Assembly: GCF_000143415.4 (NCBI RefSeq)
Contig: NW_003314265.1
Span: 922,944 to 986,943 of the forward strand
Length of the DNA: 64,000 nt
Source: Selaginella moellendorffii
Taxonomy: Eukaryota > Streptophyta > Lycopodiopsida > Selaginellales > Selaginellaceae
Direction of reading: 5' to 3'
The position numbers and the translations under genes are program-made. Below are positions 20,841 to 33,959 of the stretch, one piece after another (the stretch's first letter is position 1; each line of letters opens with the position of its first letter). Below the pieces are notes generated by a model. That model worked only from the letters and a program-made list of their open reading frames with translations. It ran no database searches and was not told the origin of the DNA.

Positions 20841-21500
20841 ATGGCTGTCCAAGTTTCTAACATCCTCAATGCGCCTCTGAAGCATCCACTCATCTCTTCT
20901 GGCCTGCTGCTCCTCTTTGTACTTCCGATTTTTTTCCAAGTCCTTGTCTACTTTGTTCCCCTCTTTCTCTCCACCGCTCTCTGCGTGGCTGCGCTTGTAA
21001 CGCTCGGGCCGAGCTTCCAGGACGGCGAGCACACACCGCCTCAGAAGGACGATAAGTCCTGGCTGGGACGGATTAGATGCCTTCAGGAGAGTGCGAGAGT
21101 CTGGTGTGAATCTAAGTTGAAAATCGCAGAGAGCAATACCGAAGAATTGCCTGAGGAAGAATGTCTTGACAGTCCAATCGTTAAAACCGAACACGAGAAA
21201 CGAGTCCATCAATTAGAGCGCACCTTAAGATCGCTCTCCTTTGTATCCTATGAGGGGATTTTCGCGAGCGACGGGTCACTCATAGACATGGACGACTCGA
21301 GCTTCAACAATGATGGTGATGATGCTCCAAAAGCAGCAGAAAATGATGCTCAGCGAGCAGAAAATCAAACTCACACGGAGGAGCACGAAATCAATGACCC
21401 TCCAACAGATAGAGAAGCATCTGAAAATCAAGAGGAAACCTTGCCAGAGGACTCAACTTCATGGCAACAGGTGGAGCATCCCGAAGCACAAAAAGTTTAG
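20841..21500 (+). CDS. Membrane-anchored acidic protein of unknown function
   Basis: A single-exon frame of 219 residues starts MAVQVSNILNAPLKHPLIS. One long or two short membrane segments cover residues about 18-55 (LLLLFVLPIFFQVLVYFVPLF, STALCVAALVTLG). After that the protein is soluble and increasingly acidic, rich in Glu, Asp, Asn and Gln, and ends EHPEAQKV. The layout of a short N-terminal tail, hydrophobic hairpin and long acidic cytosolic tail is common in unnamed plant membrane proteins; I assign no function. An open frame on the opposite strand (about 20742-21212) is rich in Lys/Glu/Arg because it mirrors the hydrophobic segment, but it cannot be fully excluded. The 5' acceptor site immediately before the ATG supports the plus strand. 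Confidence 0.6.
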   Translation: MAVQVSNILNAPLKHPLISSGLLLLFVLPIFFQVLVYFVPLFLSTALCVAALVTLGPSFQDGEHTPPQKDDKSWLGRIRCLQESARVWCESKLKIAESNTEELPEEECLDSPIVKTEHEKRVHQLERTLRSLSFVSYEGIFASDGSLIDMDDSSFNNDGDDAPKAAENDAQRAENQTHTEEHEINDPPTDREASENQEETLPEDSTSWQQVEHPEAQKV

Positions 21501-21790
21501 CAACTGATCGCTCATGTCAGTTCCAGGCAGTAGTCACTTCCAAAGATGCTGCTGCGTGTTTGTCAGCCAGTAAAACTGGCAGCTCCACACAGCAGGAAGT
21601 AGAAAATCTTTTTACCGCACCTTCTCATGTTTCTTCTTTTCGCAACTTCTCATGCATTCTAAGATCCAATCATACAGAACGCGAAGGATCAAAACGGTCA
21701 CTCAGTCTGTTTGAAGTATCTAGCACCGCATGCATACAAAACTGAAGCAGGATAACTAGAAGATCAGGACGAGCATAAACTAGAATTTGT

Positions 21791-22552
21791 CTAGCTTGGA
21801 GCAGCAGGAGCTTCCGGAGGAGCTTCCGTAGGAGTAGCGCCAGCGGCAGATTCCTTAGGCAGCTCTTCGGGCAACGGAGGCTCGGGCCCCTGTGGATTGT
21901 TTTTAAGCAAGAAAGCAGCTAAATACTCGACTGGATTCGACGGCCTGGACAGAGACAAATGCAATGGGAAGCAAAACAAGAGAAAACCGACGAGAAACAA
22001 AGACTGGCTAGACTGCTAAGACCTCCCTTCACTGTGCACTGCTTATAGGAAGACGAGGAGTCAAAACCACGTACCTTTCAAGAACAAGGTGGTGCATGCC
22101 TTGCAATAGGAGAGGTACCACCGTTTTTTCCTATGAGAGATCGAAAACAAGGTAAATTCTCCAAACGAAACACGAAGAGGAAGACAAAGAGCTTACCAGG
22201 AATTGCCGCACGGACAGGGCTCTGATCTCTATCCTGTTTTTCAATTCCAATGCTGCCTGTTGAGCAGCTTCTCCCTGACAACCAGAATGAAAGGAACGAT
22301 TTCTTCCCGAAAGGATGGATCGAGTGAAAGAGAAACGCACCTCAACCGGATCATCGAACCAGGTGCCTGTGAATGTCGGCTCCGGCGGCGGCGCCTCGGC
22401 CGCCTCTGGCAAGCAAGAACAACAGGGTGCTTGTCAGCATCGATTCCCAGCCTGCATTTCGTCAGGATCGATAGCTTCGGCAGTGAAATACCTACAGCCG
22501 CTGGCTCCGAGGCTGGCGGCGGGGGCGGCGTTGGAGCGGCCTTGGGCGCCAT
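21791..22552 (-). CDS. DPY30-like COMPASS (H3K4 methyltransferase) subunit
   Basis: DPY-30 proteins form a small dimerisation domain that docks onto ASH2 in histone H3K4 methyltransferase complexes. The start at 22550-22552 gives MAPKAAPTPPPPPASEPAA. An Ala/Pro/Glu-rich N-terminus follows, with PTFTGTWFDDPVE (about 22335-22375). The Dpy-30 motif is split by introns: LSVRQFL, then EKTVVPLLLQGMHHLVLER (about 22075-22130), then PSNPVEYLAAFLLKNNP (about 21895-21945). This closely follows the family pattern Y/FL-x-x-TVVPxLLxG...ERPxNPxEYLAxxLLKN. The tail is Pro/Glu/Ala-rich, with the stop TAG at 21791-21793. The first exon junction is the least certain part. It is divergent from the monooxygenase gene, with a shared 128-base promoter. 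Confidence 0.85.
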
Positions 22553-22660
22553 GGCTCTTCCCTCCCTGCGGTTTTCACGAAGAACGACGATCCTAGGATC
22601 ACAGAATATGCGCTTTACGTTAGGGCTAATCACTTGACGGAATATTCGTTGCGAGTTGGC

Positions 22661-22673
22661 TTAGGGTTTAGGG
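22661..22673 (+). promoter_or_regulatory. Telo-box pair in the DPY30/monooxygenase divergent promoter
   Basis: TTAGGGTTTAGGG lies 8-20 bases upstream of the monooxygenase ATG at 22681 and about 110 bases upstream of the divergent DPY30 start. A related TTAGGGCT lies at 22620-22627. Confidence 0.45.
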
Positions 22674-22680
22674 CTTTGCA

Positions 22681-25324
<2,644 letters not shown>

Positions 25325-25345
25325 GAAAAAAAAAACCCACCTTTT

Positions 25346-25355
25346 TTAGGGTTAG
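25346..25355 (+). promoter_or_regulatory. Telo-box in the FYV7 leader
   Basis: TTAGGGTTAG lies 3-12 bases before the FYV7 ATG at 25358, inside the 33-base spacer after the monooxygenase stop. Confidence 0.45.
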
Positions 25356-25357
25356 AA

Positions 25358-25955
25358 ATGAAGAAGCGGCAGCCAGGCGGCAAGGGAGCGAGCAAGGAGG
25401 CAGTGAAATCCCGGTCGTCTTACAACCCATGTGAAATCAGTGAGTCATTTGATCGCATTTAGTATCAATCTTTTTGCTCTTCCCTGCGCAGAGAAGAAGC
25501 GTGAGTTCTATCAGAACGCCAAGAAGGTGCAGAAGTATAAGAAGCTGAAGAAGGAGCTCGATCCTCAAGTAAGTTTTGTAGTTTGTGCAGAAAATGTTGC
25601 TGAGAGAGAGAGCTTCTTGTAGAAACCTGAAGAGCAAACACACGCAAGGGCACAGAATGAAGATGGTGCTGGCGGCAGCCGTAGCCAAATTGGTGGAAGA
25701 AGGCACAGAAAACGGGGCTTCAGTTCCCTGGAGAGGCTGAGAGGCGAATATGAAAGGAAGAAAGAGGAGGTGGAAGTTGTCAAGGAAGAGAGAGCAAAGG
25801 AGAATGTGGCGAGGCAGCAGGCTCGGGAGCACTCGGAGAAGCTGAGGAAGCAGACCAAGGCAAAGATGTTTAAGAAAACTTCCAAGGGTCAGCCAGTGAT
25901 GAAATTCAGGCTGGAGCAAATACTCAACAATGTGAAGTCTGGTAAAGCACAGTGA
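25358..25955 (+). CDS. FYV7: FYV7-like rRNA-processing protein
   Basis: A small, very basic nucleolar-type protein; the family (Fyv7/TAP26) acts in small-subunit rRNA processing. There are three exons: 25358-25438, about 25492-25569 and 25621-25955, joined in frame by GT-AG introns of about 50 bases. The start MKKRQPGGKGASKEAVKSR is Lys/Arg-rich. The middle exon encodes KKREFYQNAKKVQKYKKLKKEL. The C-terminus carries a coiled coil (EEVEVVKEERAKENVARQQ) and the family-type ending MFKKTSKGQPVMKFRLEQIL. The stop is at 25953-25955. With only 33 bases from the upstream stop, its promoter must overlap the end of the monooxygenase gene, or the two are co-transcribed. UTP18 in the same window acts in the same process, but the two genes are not adjacent. 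Confidence 0.82.
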
Positions 25956-27763
25956 AAGAGAGAAGTTATCCCGTCTCACCTGGGCTCCTCGGCTGATGTT
26001 AGAATCTCACAGCAAGTAGCTGCTTGATAAGAAGTTACTTTTGAAAGAATCTTATTGTGTTCCTGACTCATTCTTAATAAATTATATAATAAGCCTGTTA
26101 AAATTATAAAATTGCCACTAATATAATTGATGACAACCATTCAATTAAGCATCATTGGCAGTTACAACTTTGTATGTAATTGCTTAATGTTTGAACTAAT
26201 TTTAAAGTTAAAATTTTGAACTAAAGCAAGGCACTTTGAAAACCATTATAATCCACAAAACATTATTGTAATAAATAACATATTTCATCACTAAATTTAT
26301 TTATTAGCCATCATTTAAAATTATTATTAACTTGATCAATAAAATTTATCTTTGGGTCTTCTTTTTTGTCAATATTCAACACTGCATATAGGAAGTTAAA
26401 TTTGCTTTATTTATCTTTTCACATCTTCTTTATCCCTTCCTTGAAGGAAAAAAAATCTGAAACCTAGTTTCATAAAAACTTATTACACTTAACCTCACTT
26501 TGTTATTTATATTCAACTTCATTCTATTACCACATTTGTTTAACCATTAGATTTGTGTTAGATGTTTTATTCAAACTTAGTATCTTTGTACTCACTATAC
26601 TTGTACTCATCTACAATCCATGTTTTTCCTTTTTGCTTTATCAATAAATCCTCACTCCATCATTCTCATCACTCCTCCACCTCTTTTTTTGAAAAAAGAA
26701 AGTTTGAAATCTCAAGGAAAATAAGAGAAATTACTGAATTAAAAATTAAAAAATAAAAAGAAGAAAATGTGTTCAAACACATGGAAAACAAAAGACCTCT
26801 TGTTACAAAATATATTAACCACCATAACATAAGTAACAAATTCATATTGCTGAACTTCCTCAACACACACCTCAAGCCTCCACTAACAAAATAAAAGCAA
26901 GATTTTTAACTTTATATATATACTCAACATCTAGATTTTCTATAACAAAAACCAAAAACACTTAACTCAATGCTTATTTAAGAATGAGAATGATAAAAGT
27001 CACAAATTATTGATATCTTAGGAAAAGGAAATATTGTAGATGAGAAAAAAGCATTAGGAACATGAGAAAGTGGCTTAAACTAAGAAATAAAAAAAAAGTT
27101 GAGAAAGAGAAATATAAAAAATCAAATGGTAAATTGAAAAATTAACACCTACCCCACTAAATCTTCAACTCATCTTGAATTCTTTATCAATATAATTCCA
27201 CTTAAGCTTGTAAACATTATCTGATCATTAATATCTCTACAATCACAATATCACAATTATACCCATATCAATAGGAGATGGCAAGACACTAAGAATAGAA
27301 GCTATATAATCACGTCTTACGAGAGTTAGAGATGATAATACACAAAGGATAGGCATAACACTAATATAATCATACATTATAACATCAAAAACTCAATTCA
27401 ATGGAGTAATGTAAAGTGATATACTCTTTAATCGATAATTGTATGGCATTATAGAAGAAGAGAATGTAATAGAGATTAAAAAAAATTCAAATCTGATAGT
27501 TACAATTTTAAATTTGGCAAAAAGTTAATATAGATTTAGATCTAAAACAGAATGAAGAATAAAAATGAAAGCATAATCCTGAATATAAAACATTACCAAA
27601 ACAACCTTGCCCTCTAAAGATACATTGCAAAGGTCTTCACTTTCATGTGAATGCTTGAGATTTAGAAATAGGTATTTAAACTTCTCCTTATATACACGAA
27701 TGAATGGAGTAGATTTAATCCTAAACTTAATATAATTAACATATTACCTATGTAGGGTAATAC
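25956..27763. other. AT-rich intergenic region, no gene seen
   Basis: About 1.8 kb with strong AT bias and only short, unconvincing open frames. No tRNA, no recognisable transposon domain and no clear direct repeats were found. It marks the switch from compact gene space to repeat-rich DNA. Confidence 0.8.
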
Positions 27764-27802
27764 ATACACACACACACATACACACACATATATATATATA
27801 TA
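27764..27802. repeat. (AC)n/(AT)n microsatellite
   Basis: A compound dinucleotide run (ACACAC..., CATACACACA..., TATATA...) ends exactly where the first gypsy LTR appears to begin at 27804. Confidence 0.85.
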
Positions 27803-27899
27803 GTGAGGGCCAAGTGTAAGATTACGATGCCGTATACTAATATTAACTAATATTAATATAGTGGGATTTTGGTAGCCGTCGGATTGATTTCAATCCGGA

Positions 27900-28938
27900 T
27901 GTAGTGCATGTGATCATGGAATGAGATTTGAATATACTGTCACCGTGGATCCTTGAAACCTTGGGGATAAATGGGGATAAAATAGCCACTAAAGGCTCTT
28001 TCATCAAACAATTGCCCCTTTTTCCAATTGGTTTAAGGGGAGAGAGATAAGGTGTGTTACAGTTGGTATCAAAGCAAATGGCACGAGTTCGATTCCCATT
28101 GATTAGTGGCTACTTAAAAATATAATATACCCTTGAGCAAAGTATATTTCTACTCCTAAATTTGAAATCATACGTATTGGACATCCATGTATACGTCCTT
28201 CCTCTTATGTGGAGTATTTATGGATGAAGGTATCCACTATAGGACTCAAATGGCACGAGTTCGATTCCCATTGATTAGTGGCTACTTAAAAATATAATAT
28301 ACCCTTGAGCAAAGTATATTTCTACTCCTAAATTTGAAATCATACGTATTGGACATCCATGCATACGTCCTTCCTCTTATGTGGAGTATTTACGGATGAA
28401 GGTATCCACCATAGGACTGCAGTACAGGTGAATAACTAGTTGCGTCACATGAAATAACTGGTCTACACAATGGAAGGATTGGTAGATTGAGTGCGGAAAT
28501 GGAAGTGTTGATTCCCTTTAGCGCAGTAGGGGTTATTAATCAATAGTCAATGAGAACATTGACATCTCTGAAGTGGGGGTGAGTATAGAACAATGGAAGG
28601 ATTGGTAGATTGAGTGCGGAAATGGAGGTGTTAGTTCCCCTTGGCTCAGTAGGGGAATAGTCAATGAGGACATTATGAGTGTAGTGCATGTGATCATGAG
28701 ATAAGATTTAGATATACTGTCACTATGGGGTGAGTGTAGGGCATGTGATCATGGGATGAGATTTAGATATACTGTCATCATGGATCCTTGGAACTTGATG
28801 AGATTTAAATATACTGTCATCATGGATCCTTGGAACTCTAGGGGATAAATGGGGATAAAATAGCCACTAAGAGCTCTCTTATCAAGCAATTGCCCCATTT
28901 CCAATTGGTTTAAAGGGAAAAAGATAAGGTGCGTTACA
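27900..28938 (+). mobile_element. TRIM retrotransposon 1 (162-base LTR family) nested in the gypsy 5' LTR
   Basis: The 5' LTR is 27900-28061 (TGTAGTGCATGTGATC ... GTGTTACA). It is followed by a primer-binding site TGGTATCAAAGC (28064-28075), close to the plant initiator-Met tRNA complement TGGTATCAGAGC. The 3' LTR is 28680-28938 and carries two internal tandem duplications (about 55 and 40 bases). The internal 0.6 kb has no coding potential and holds a 172-base tandem duplication (units start near 28081 and 28253) and a second duplication (ACAATGGAAGGATTGG at about 28467 and 28591). The flanks CCGGA (27895-27899) and CCAGA (28939-28943) fit a 5-base target-site duplication with one change. 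Confidence 0.8.
28077..28420 (+). repeat. 172-base tandem duplication inside TRIM 1
   Basis: Two nearly identical units, starting at gcacgagttcgattcccat near 28081 and 28253, differ by only a few C/T changes. Each contains GAGTTCGATTCCC, which resembles a Pol III B-box. Confidence 0.85.
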
Positions 28939-29252
28939 CCAGACCACTTGCTCTTGTATATAAGCTAAGGTTTTTGGGCTAATTGACATGCATATTTTTT
29001 ATATTTCTTTTCTATATTCTAATCACTCACATTGGTGGACGTGAAGGGCACCTTTGATTATCCTTAAGGAGTGTTTGAATTTAAGATTTTGGTTTAGATC
29101 TAGCTTTTACATCATCTAGATTTAACTTTTTCCATTTCCTTTTTTTTTTTCTTTCCTATCAGAATTTTGTTTTAGATCTAGCTTTTTGCATTGTCTAGAT
29201 CTTCATTTCCTTTTAACTTTTGTCATTCCTCTTCTTTTGCTCTTTCCTTTTC

Positions 29253-30180
29253 ATGGCAGATCAATAATCTCCTCCTTTGATTTTGGAACAACAATTGGTA
29301 CAATTGCTTGATGCTATGCACTTGCAATTGAACAACCAAACTCAATTAATGGCAGCGTTTACAACACGTGGTACAACTCCTCCTACTCTTGGTGCCAATC
29401 CTTGCGTTCGGCTGGAGTTTTTTCACGGGAATTCTGGGGATGATGTGTACCATTGGTTCAATCACTTCATGGTGATTGCCACATATCATTCTTGGGATGA
29501 TACTTGACATTTATGTGAGTTTCCCATGTGTCTCCAAGGGATGGCATTGCAGTTGTACAATGGTTTAAGTGCAGCCACTCGTGGGGATTGAAGTGTTCTC
29601 CCGAACGTCTTCAAACGTGCATTTGGACATGTCGATGATTGTGATGATGCCTTCCAACAATTGCATCTTCTTCACCAAGGGCCATCTGAGTCAGTGATGC
29701 AATTTAGCATTTGTTTCTGAAGTCTTTTGCTTCGTGTGGAGCCAAATATGTCAGAGCGGATCAAGCTAGGAATGTTGTGGCTAGCACTTCATCTAGATTT
29801 TGTCAAACTTGTGCATGCACTTGCTCTAACCACCCTTGACGATGCTCTTTGCTTGGCACAACGTTATGAGATGTCACCTCTTCCACTTCTTGCTGCCCGT
29901 CCTTCCGCTCCTCTTCTTGTAGGCGATGGTCCTGTTCTAATGGAGGTTGATGCTGCTGCTGCTCGAATCCAAGGACAAGGGCGAGGACGTGGTTGTCGCC
30001 GTGACGTTCGTTGTTGGGCATGTGATGAATTTAGGCATACTTATCGGCATTGTTAGCGTTTTCCGGATTGGCAACCTCCATTTTCTAAGTGAAGACCTTA
30101 GCATCAACAACATCCTATTGGTGCTACTGTAGTGGAAGGTCTAGACACCATGATGCATCCAGGAAATGAGGAGTTGCATG
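29253..30180 (+). pseudogene. Gypsy 1 gag remnant with CCHC zinc knuckle
   Basis: The ATG at 29253 is followed almost at once by a stop, and several further stops and a frame change interrupt the frame. Recognisable blocks are the retrotransposon gag motif (RLEFFHGNSGDDVYHWFNHF, about 29408-29467) and a zinc knuckle CWACDEFRHTYRHC (about 30013-30055). Non-functional. Confidence 0.8.
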
Positions 30181-30299
30181 AGTAATAGAAGGACTTTGTG
30201 CGAATAAATCAGTGACCCCTTCATCTTTCTTTCAGGAGTATCATCAAGGGGTTCATTCAGCACTAGTTTATCCAATGTTTACTTTCCAAGCTCATTTTT

Positions 30300-32200
30300 A
30301 TAACAAAAGGTCTCTTATTATTCTCTCTGTATTGGTTAATACAGGTTCGAATTTATCTTCTATTGCTTGACCTGTTGCCACATGTTGCTGTTTACACTTG
30401 CATCGTATGGCAAAACCAGTTTTCATTCTTTATAGCAATGGCGTACACATGCATGTGCACGGGATGAGGCAAATGTGGTTGTGCGTATGGGCAATTTCGA
30501 GATTGAGTTGCAGTCTTTGCGGGTGGTGCCGAGTCAAGCTTTTGACTTCATCCTTGGTATAAATTAGTTGCAGTGCAATCATGCTAAATGTGATTTTGAG
30601 GCTTCTCCCCCTTGTCTCATACTTCCTTATGTTTCATTTATTCCTCTCACTTTCGTACCTCTTTGTCCTTTTACTTTTACTTCTACTTCTATTACTTTTG
30701 TCCCCCCACTATTTCCTCTTATATTTCCGTCTTGTTTTGCTCTTCCTTTTTCCAATCCCTGTGACAATCTTTGTGTTGCAATGGTTAACCGGCTCATGAA
30801 AGAGTATTTTGATCTCTTTGACTTTGACTTATCATCTGGGGCTAAGATTGCCACACATCATCCGATTCCAACCGGGGATGCTCGTTCAATCAAGGTTCCT
30901 ATTCGTCATCAATCACCCAAAGAGATTAAGATTTTACGTGCAAACATTAAGAAGATGTTAGAGAAGGGTGTTATTTAGAAGTCGCAAAGTCCTTGGGAAT
31001 GTAAACTTCATCTTGTGATGAAGCCTGATGAAAGTATTCATTTCTACATTAACTATCATCTATTAAACAAAATGACGATCCTAGATGTGTACCCTCTTCC
31101 TCACACTACTGATGTCTTAGATCATCTAGGGCAAAGTCGTTGGTTCACCAAGCTAGATCTTGCTTCTGGGTACTAGCAAGTACCGATGGTCGAAGAAGAT
31201 ATTCTTAAGACTGCTTTTGTACACCATTTGGATTGTATGAGTTCTTGGTGATGCCGTTTGGTTTGAACAATGTTCCAGCAACTTTCCAATAGATGATGGA
31301 CGAGGTTCTTTGCGATATTGTGGAGGTGATTGCTGACTTCATTGATGATGTCTTGATCCACTCGAAGGGGACGTGGGAAGAGCACGTTCGTGATGTTCGT
31401 AAAGTGTTGGATAGGCTACAAGGCATTGGTTTAAAGCTGAAGTGGTTGAAGTGCGTGTTTGGGTCTAAAGACACAATTTATTTTGGGTATCATATTTCTC
31501 GTGAGAGTTTGCAAGTTGGTCTTGACAAACTTGTGGCTGTTCTAATGTTCCTTATTCCGAAGTGTGTAAATGATGTGCAACGCTTCTTGGGCAAGGTGCA
31601 ATATCTCGATCGTTTTGTGGATCATTTTTTTGATCGCACTGCACCATTGCAAACATTGTTGAAATTATCAATGTCATCTTTCATTTGGTCTCCAAATTAT
31701 GAGCGGGCGTTCGTGGATCTCAAAGAGCTAATGACGACTCCTCCAGTTTTAGCATATCCTAACTACACTCGACCTTTTATTTTGCGCATGGATGCTTCTG
31801 ACATTGATATTGGAGGAGTGTTGATGCAAGAAAGCTCTAATGTGCTTAGTTAGTGCTATCCTATTGTGTATATAAACCGTACATTACAACTAGCGGAGAT
31901 GAATTACTCCACGACAGAGAAGAATAGTTTAGCAGCAATCTGAGGTTTCGAAAAACTTCATGCATATCTACATGGTTCTCGAACGTTACTTGAAGGTGAC
32001 TATGCTGTTGTTATTTCATTATTGAAGCGGAAGAACCTAGTTTATCGTACTACTTAGTGGGTTTTAAAGCTTCAAATATATGATTTTAATGTTGTTCATC
32101 GCCCAAGGAGTTCTATGGCTGATGCTGATGCCCTTTCTCGAGCTTTTCTTCCTTCTCCACTCTCTTCTCATGTTTCTAACAAGCTTGTTATTCCAGCATC
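30300..32200 (+). pseudogene. Gypsy 1 protease/reverse transcriptase/RNase H remnant
   Basis: The protease-like region (about 30310-30600) is followed by the RT. Seen there are TGDARSIKVP, KLDLASGY (about 31150-31175) and the catalytic FIDDVLIHSK (about 31338-31370). RNase H follows: FILRMDASDIDIGGVL (about 31780-31825) and MADADALSRAF (about 32115-32147). In-frame TAG codons sit at 30976 (conserved Gln), 31174 (conserved Trp) and 31291 (conserved Gln), and a single-base frame change lies near 31220. Confidence 0.82.
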
Positions 32201-32429
32201 TGTGGATTTTCAAGACAAGGATTATGTGCCATCGACAGTTGCTGTATTTGACGTTAAGTGTCCACAAGGCACAGAGCAAGATCTACCTTCTCTTGATGAG
32301 GTTCGCAAGGCTCAAATGCTTGAGTCATGGATTCAAAGGTTTCCAAAGGGGTTTGAAAATTCTACATCACTTACTGATGATTTGCTTTTCCAGCATTTAC
32401 ATTCTTAATATCGCCTTGAAGATAGCTTT

Positions 32430-33600
32430 CTTTATTTTGTAGGGACAGATCCTGATGATCATTTACGGCTGGTGGTGCCTTCTGTCTTTATTCCGTGGTT
32501 TCTTTATGCCTACCATGATTCTCCTGTTCTAGGTGGGCATATGGGTCATTGTCGTGTAACCAAGAAGCTACGCAAGTCTTTCTATTAGCCGGAGATGCGA
32601 CGTGATGTTATTCAATATATGTGTAGCTGCATTTGGTGCCATGCTCATAATACTCCCCCTTGTGCCACAAAAGGACGGTTGGAGTTAATTACAGTTTCCC
32701 GTCCGTTTGAGTTGGTGGTATTTGATGTTATAAGACCTTTTCCACAGTTGACTGTTGGCAATGAGTATGGTATTATTGCTTTTGACTACTTTACTTGTTA
32801 GTTGGAAGTTGGTGCTCTTACTAGCAACTCTGCAACTGTTGTTGGATACTTCCTCCTCAATCAAGTGGTGTTCCAGCATTCTTGTCCTGAGCGAATTCTT
32901 TTGGATAATGGTTCTGCATTTATGGCTGAGACATTTCATGTTTTGATGTCTCCGTTGAGGATACACCACACTTTCGCGAGTGCTTATCAGCCATAATCAG
33001 ACAGTCTAGTGGAATGGCTCGTTCAGACATTCAAAAGGATGATTGCAAAGTATGTGAACTTTCAACATTCGAATTGGGATGGTTATTTGCCGTCTCTTCA
33101 GTATGTATATGTCACAGGGGTGCAGAGTTCTGTTAGTGCTTCACCATATAAACTCTTATATGATCATGATCCAATATTACCAACAGAGCTAGGTTTACCT
33201 TTGCGATTGCCATGAGCTGCTAATGCTAAGTCATGGGATCAGTATTTGATGAGTATTTTTCCACTTGTCCGAGCAGAGTCTGTTGAACACTTAAGCCACG
33301 TACAAGTGGGATAACAACGGCACTACAACTCCCATCATCCTCCACCTATGGAGTACAAAGTGGATGATTTGGTGTTAGTCTGTTTTCCCTATCTTACGGT
33401 ATGTGGTTTATCTAAAGGGCTCCTAGCGCAGTGGAAAGGACCATATCAAGTGTTGCGGCAAGTTGAACCATAAGTTTGTGAGGTTTGGCATGATGTCCAG
33501 CAAGTCGATCCTCTAGAGATGGTGCATGTGCAGCAATTGAAACGCTTCATACAAAGGGATCAAGAGCAGTTAATACCACCTAAAGATCTACCAATGCCTC
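32430..33600 (+). pseudogene. Gypsy 1 integrase remnant
   Basis: The zinc-binding region includes CSCIWCHAHNTPP (about 32622-32660). The core includes VVFDVIRPFP, ILLDNGSAFMA and VEWLVQTFKRM, consistent with the D,D-35-E integrase core. A chromodomain-like or C-terminal tail (LAQWKGPYQVL) runs to about 33480. Stops at 32586 (TAG for Trp), 32800 and 32994 (TAA for Gln) interrupt it. Confidence 0.8.
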
Positions 33601-33641
33601 CTCCTGATGTTCCTCCAGATATTAACCCACACATATATACA

Positions 33642-33745
33642 TACAAAAAATATGCATATCCATTAGCCCAAAAACCCTAACTTATATACATGAGCAAATA
33701 GTTTAGATTCAAACCAATCCAACAACTATCAAAATCCCTTTCAGG
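33642..33745 (-). repeat. Inverted fragment of the gypsy 1 LTR
   Basis: The reverse complement of 33642-33745 matches the 5' LTR on both sides of the TRIM: 27861-27899 and 28944-29003. About 10-15% of bases differ. It includes the LTR TATATAAG box and the TTTTTGGGCTAAT phrase. Confidence 0.85.
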
Positions 33746-33890
33746 AGGTGAAAAACCCTTTGCAAGAGGTAATGCAAATGATTTTCACTGCAAATAGTTT
33801 AGATTCAAACCAATCCAACAACTATCAAAATCCCTTTCAGGAGGTGAAAAACCCTTTGCAAGAGGTAATGCAAATGATTTTCACCGCAAG
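33695..33890 (+). repeat. 96-base tandem duplication
   Basis: Two almost identical units start at 33695 and 33791 with caaatagtttagattcaaac. The first unit overlaps the inverted LTR fragment, so the duplication arose after the LTR inversion or carried part of it. Confidence 0.85.
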
Positions 33891-33959
33891 TGCAAACTAT
33901 TTGGTTTCTAATCTCATTGAAACCAAAGACAGCTTTGGCCAGCACTGCCAAAGACAACA

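Larger units (their letters stand above)
27804..33642 (+). mobile_element. Ty3/gypsy LTR retrotransposon 1, decayed, with nested TRIM
   Basis: A degenerate gypsy-type element: gag with CCHC zinc knuckle, protease region, reverse transcriptase, RNase H, then integrase, the order of Ty3/gypsy. The 5' LTR (TGAGGGCC start at 27804, TATATAAG box at about 28957) ends near 29030. It is split by the TRIM at 27900-28938; without it the LTR is about 185 bases. The body carries many in-frame stops and at least one frameshift (near 31220), so it is non-autonomous. The 3' end lacks the polypurine tract and a direct LTR. Instead it stops after the PDVPPDINP-type region and is followed by an inverted LTR piece. 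It serves as the uninterrupted reference for gypsy copy 2. Confidence 0.88.
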
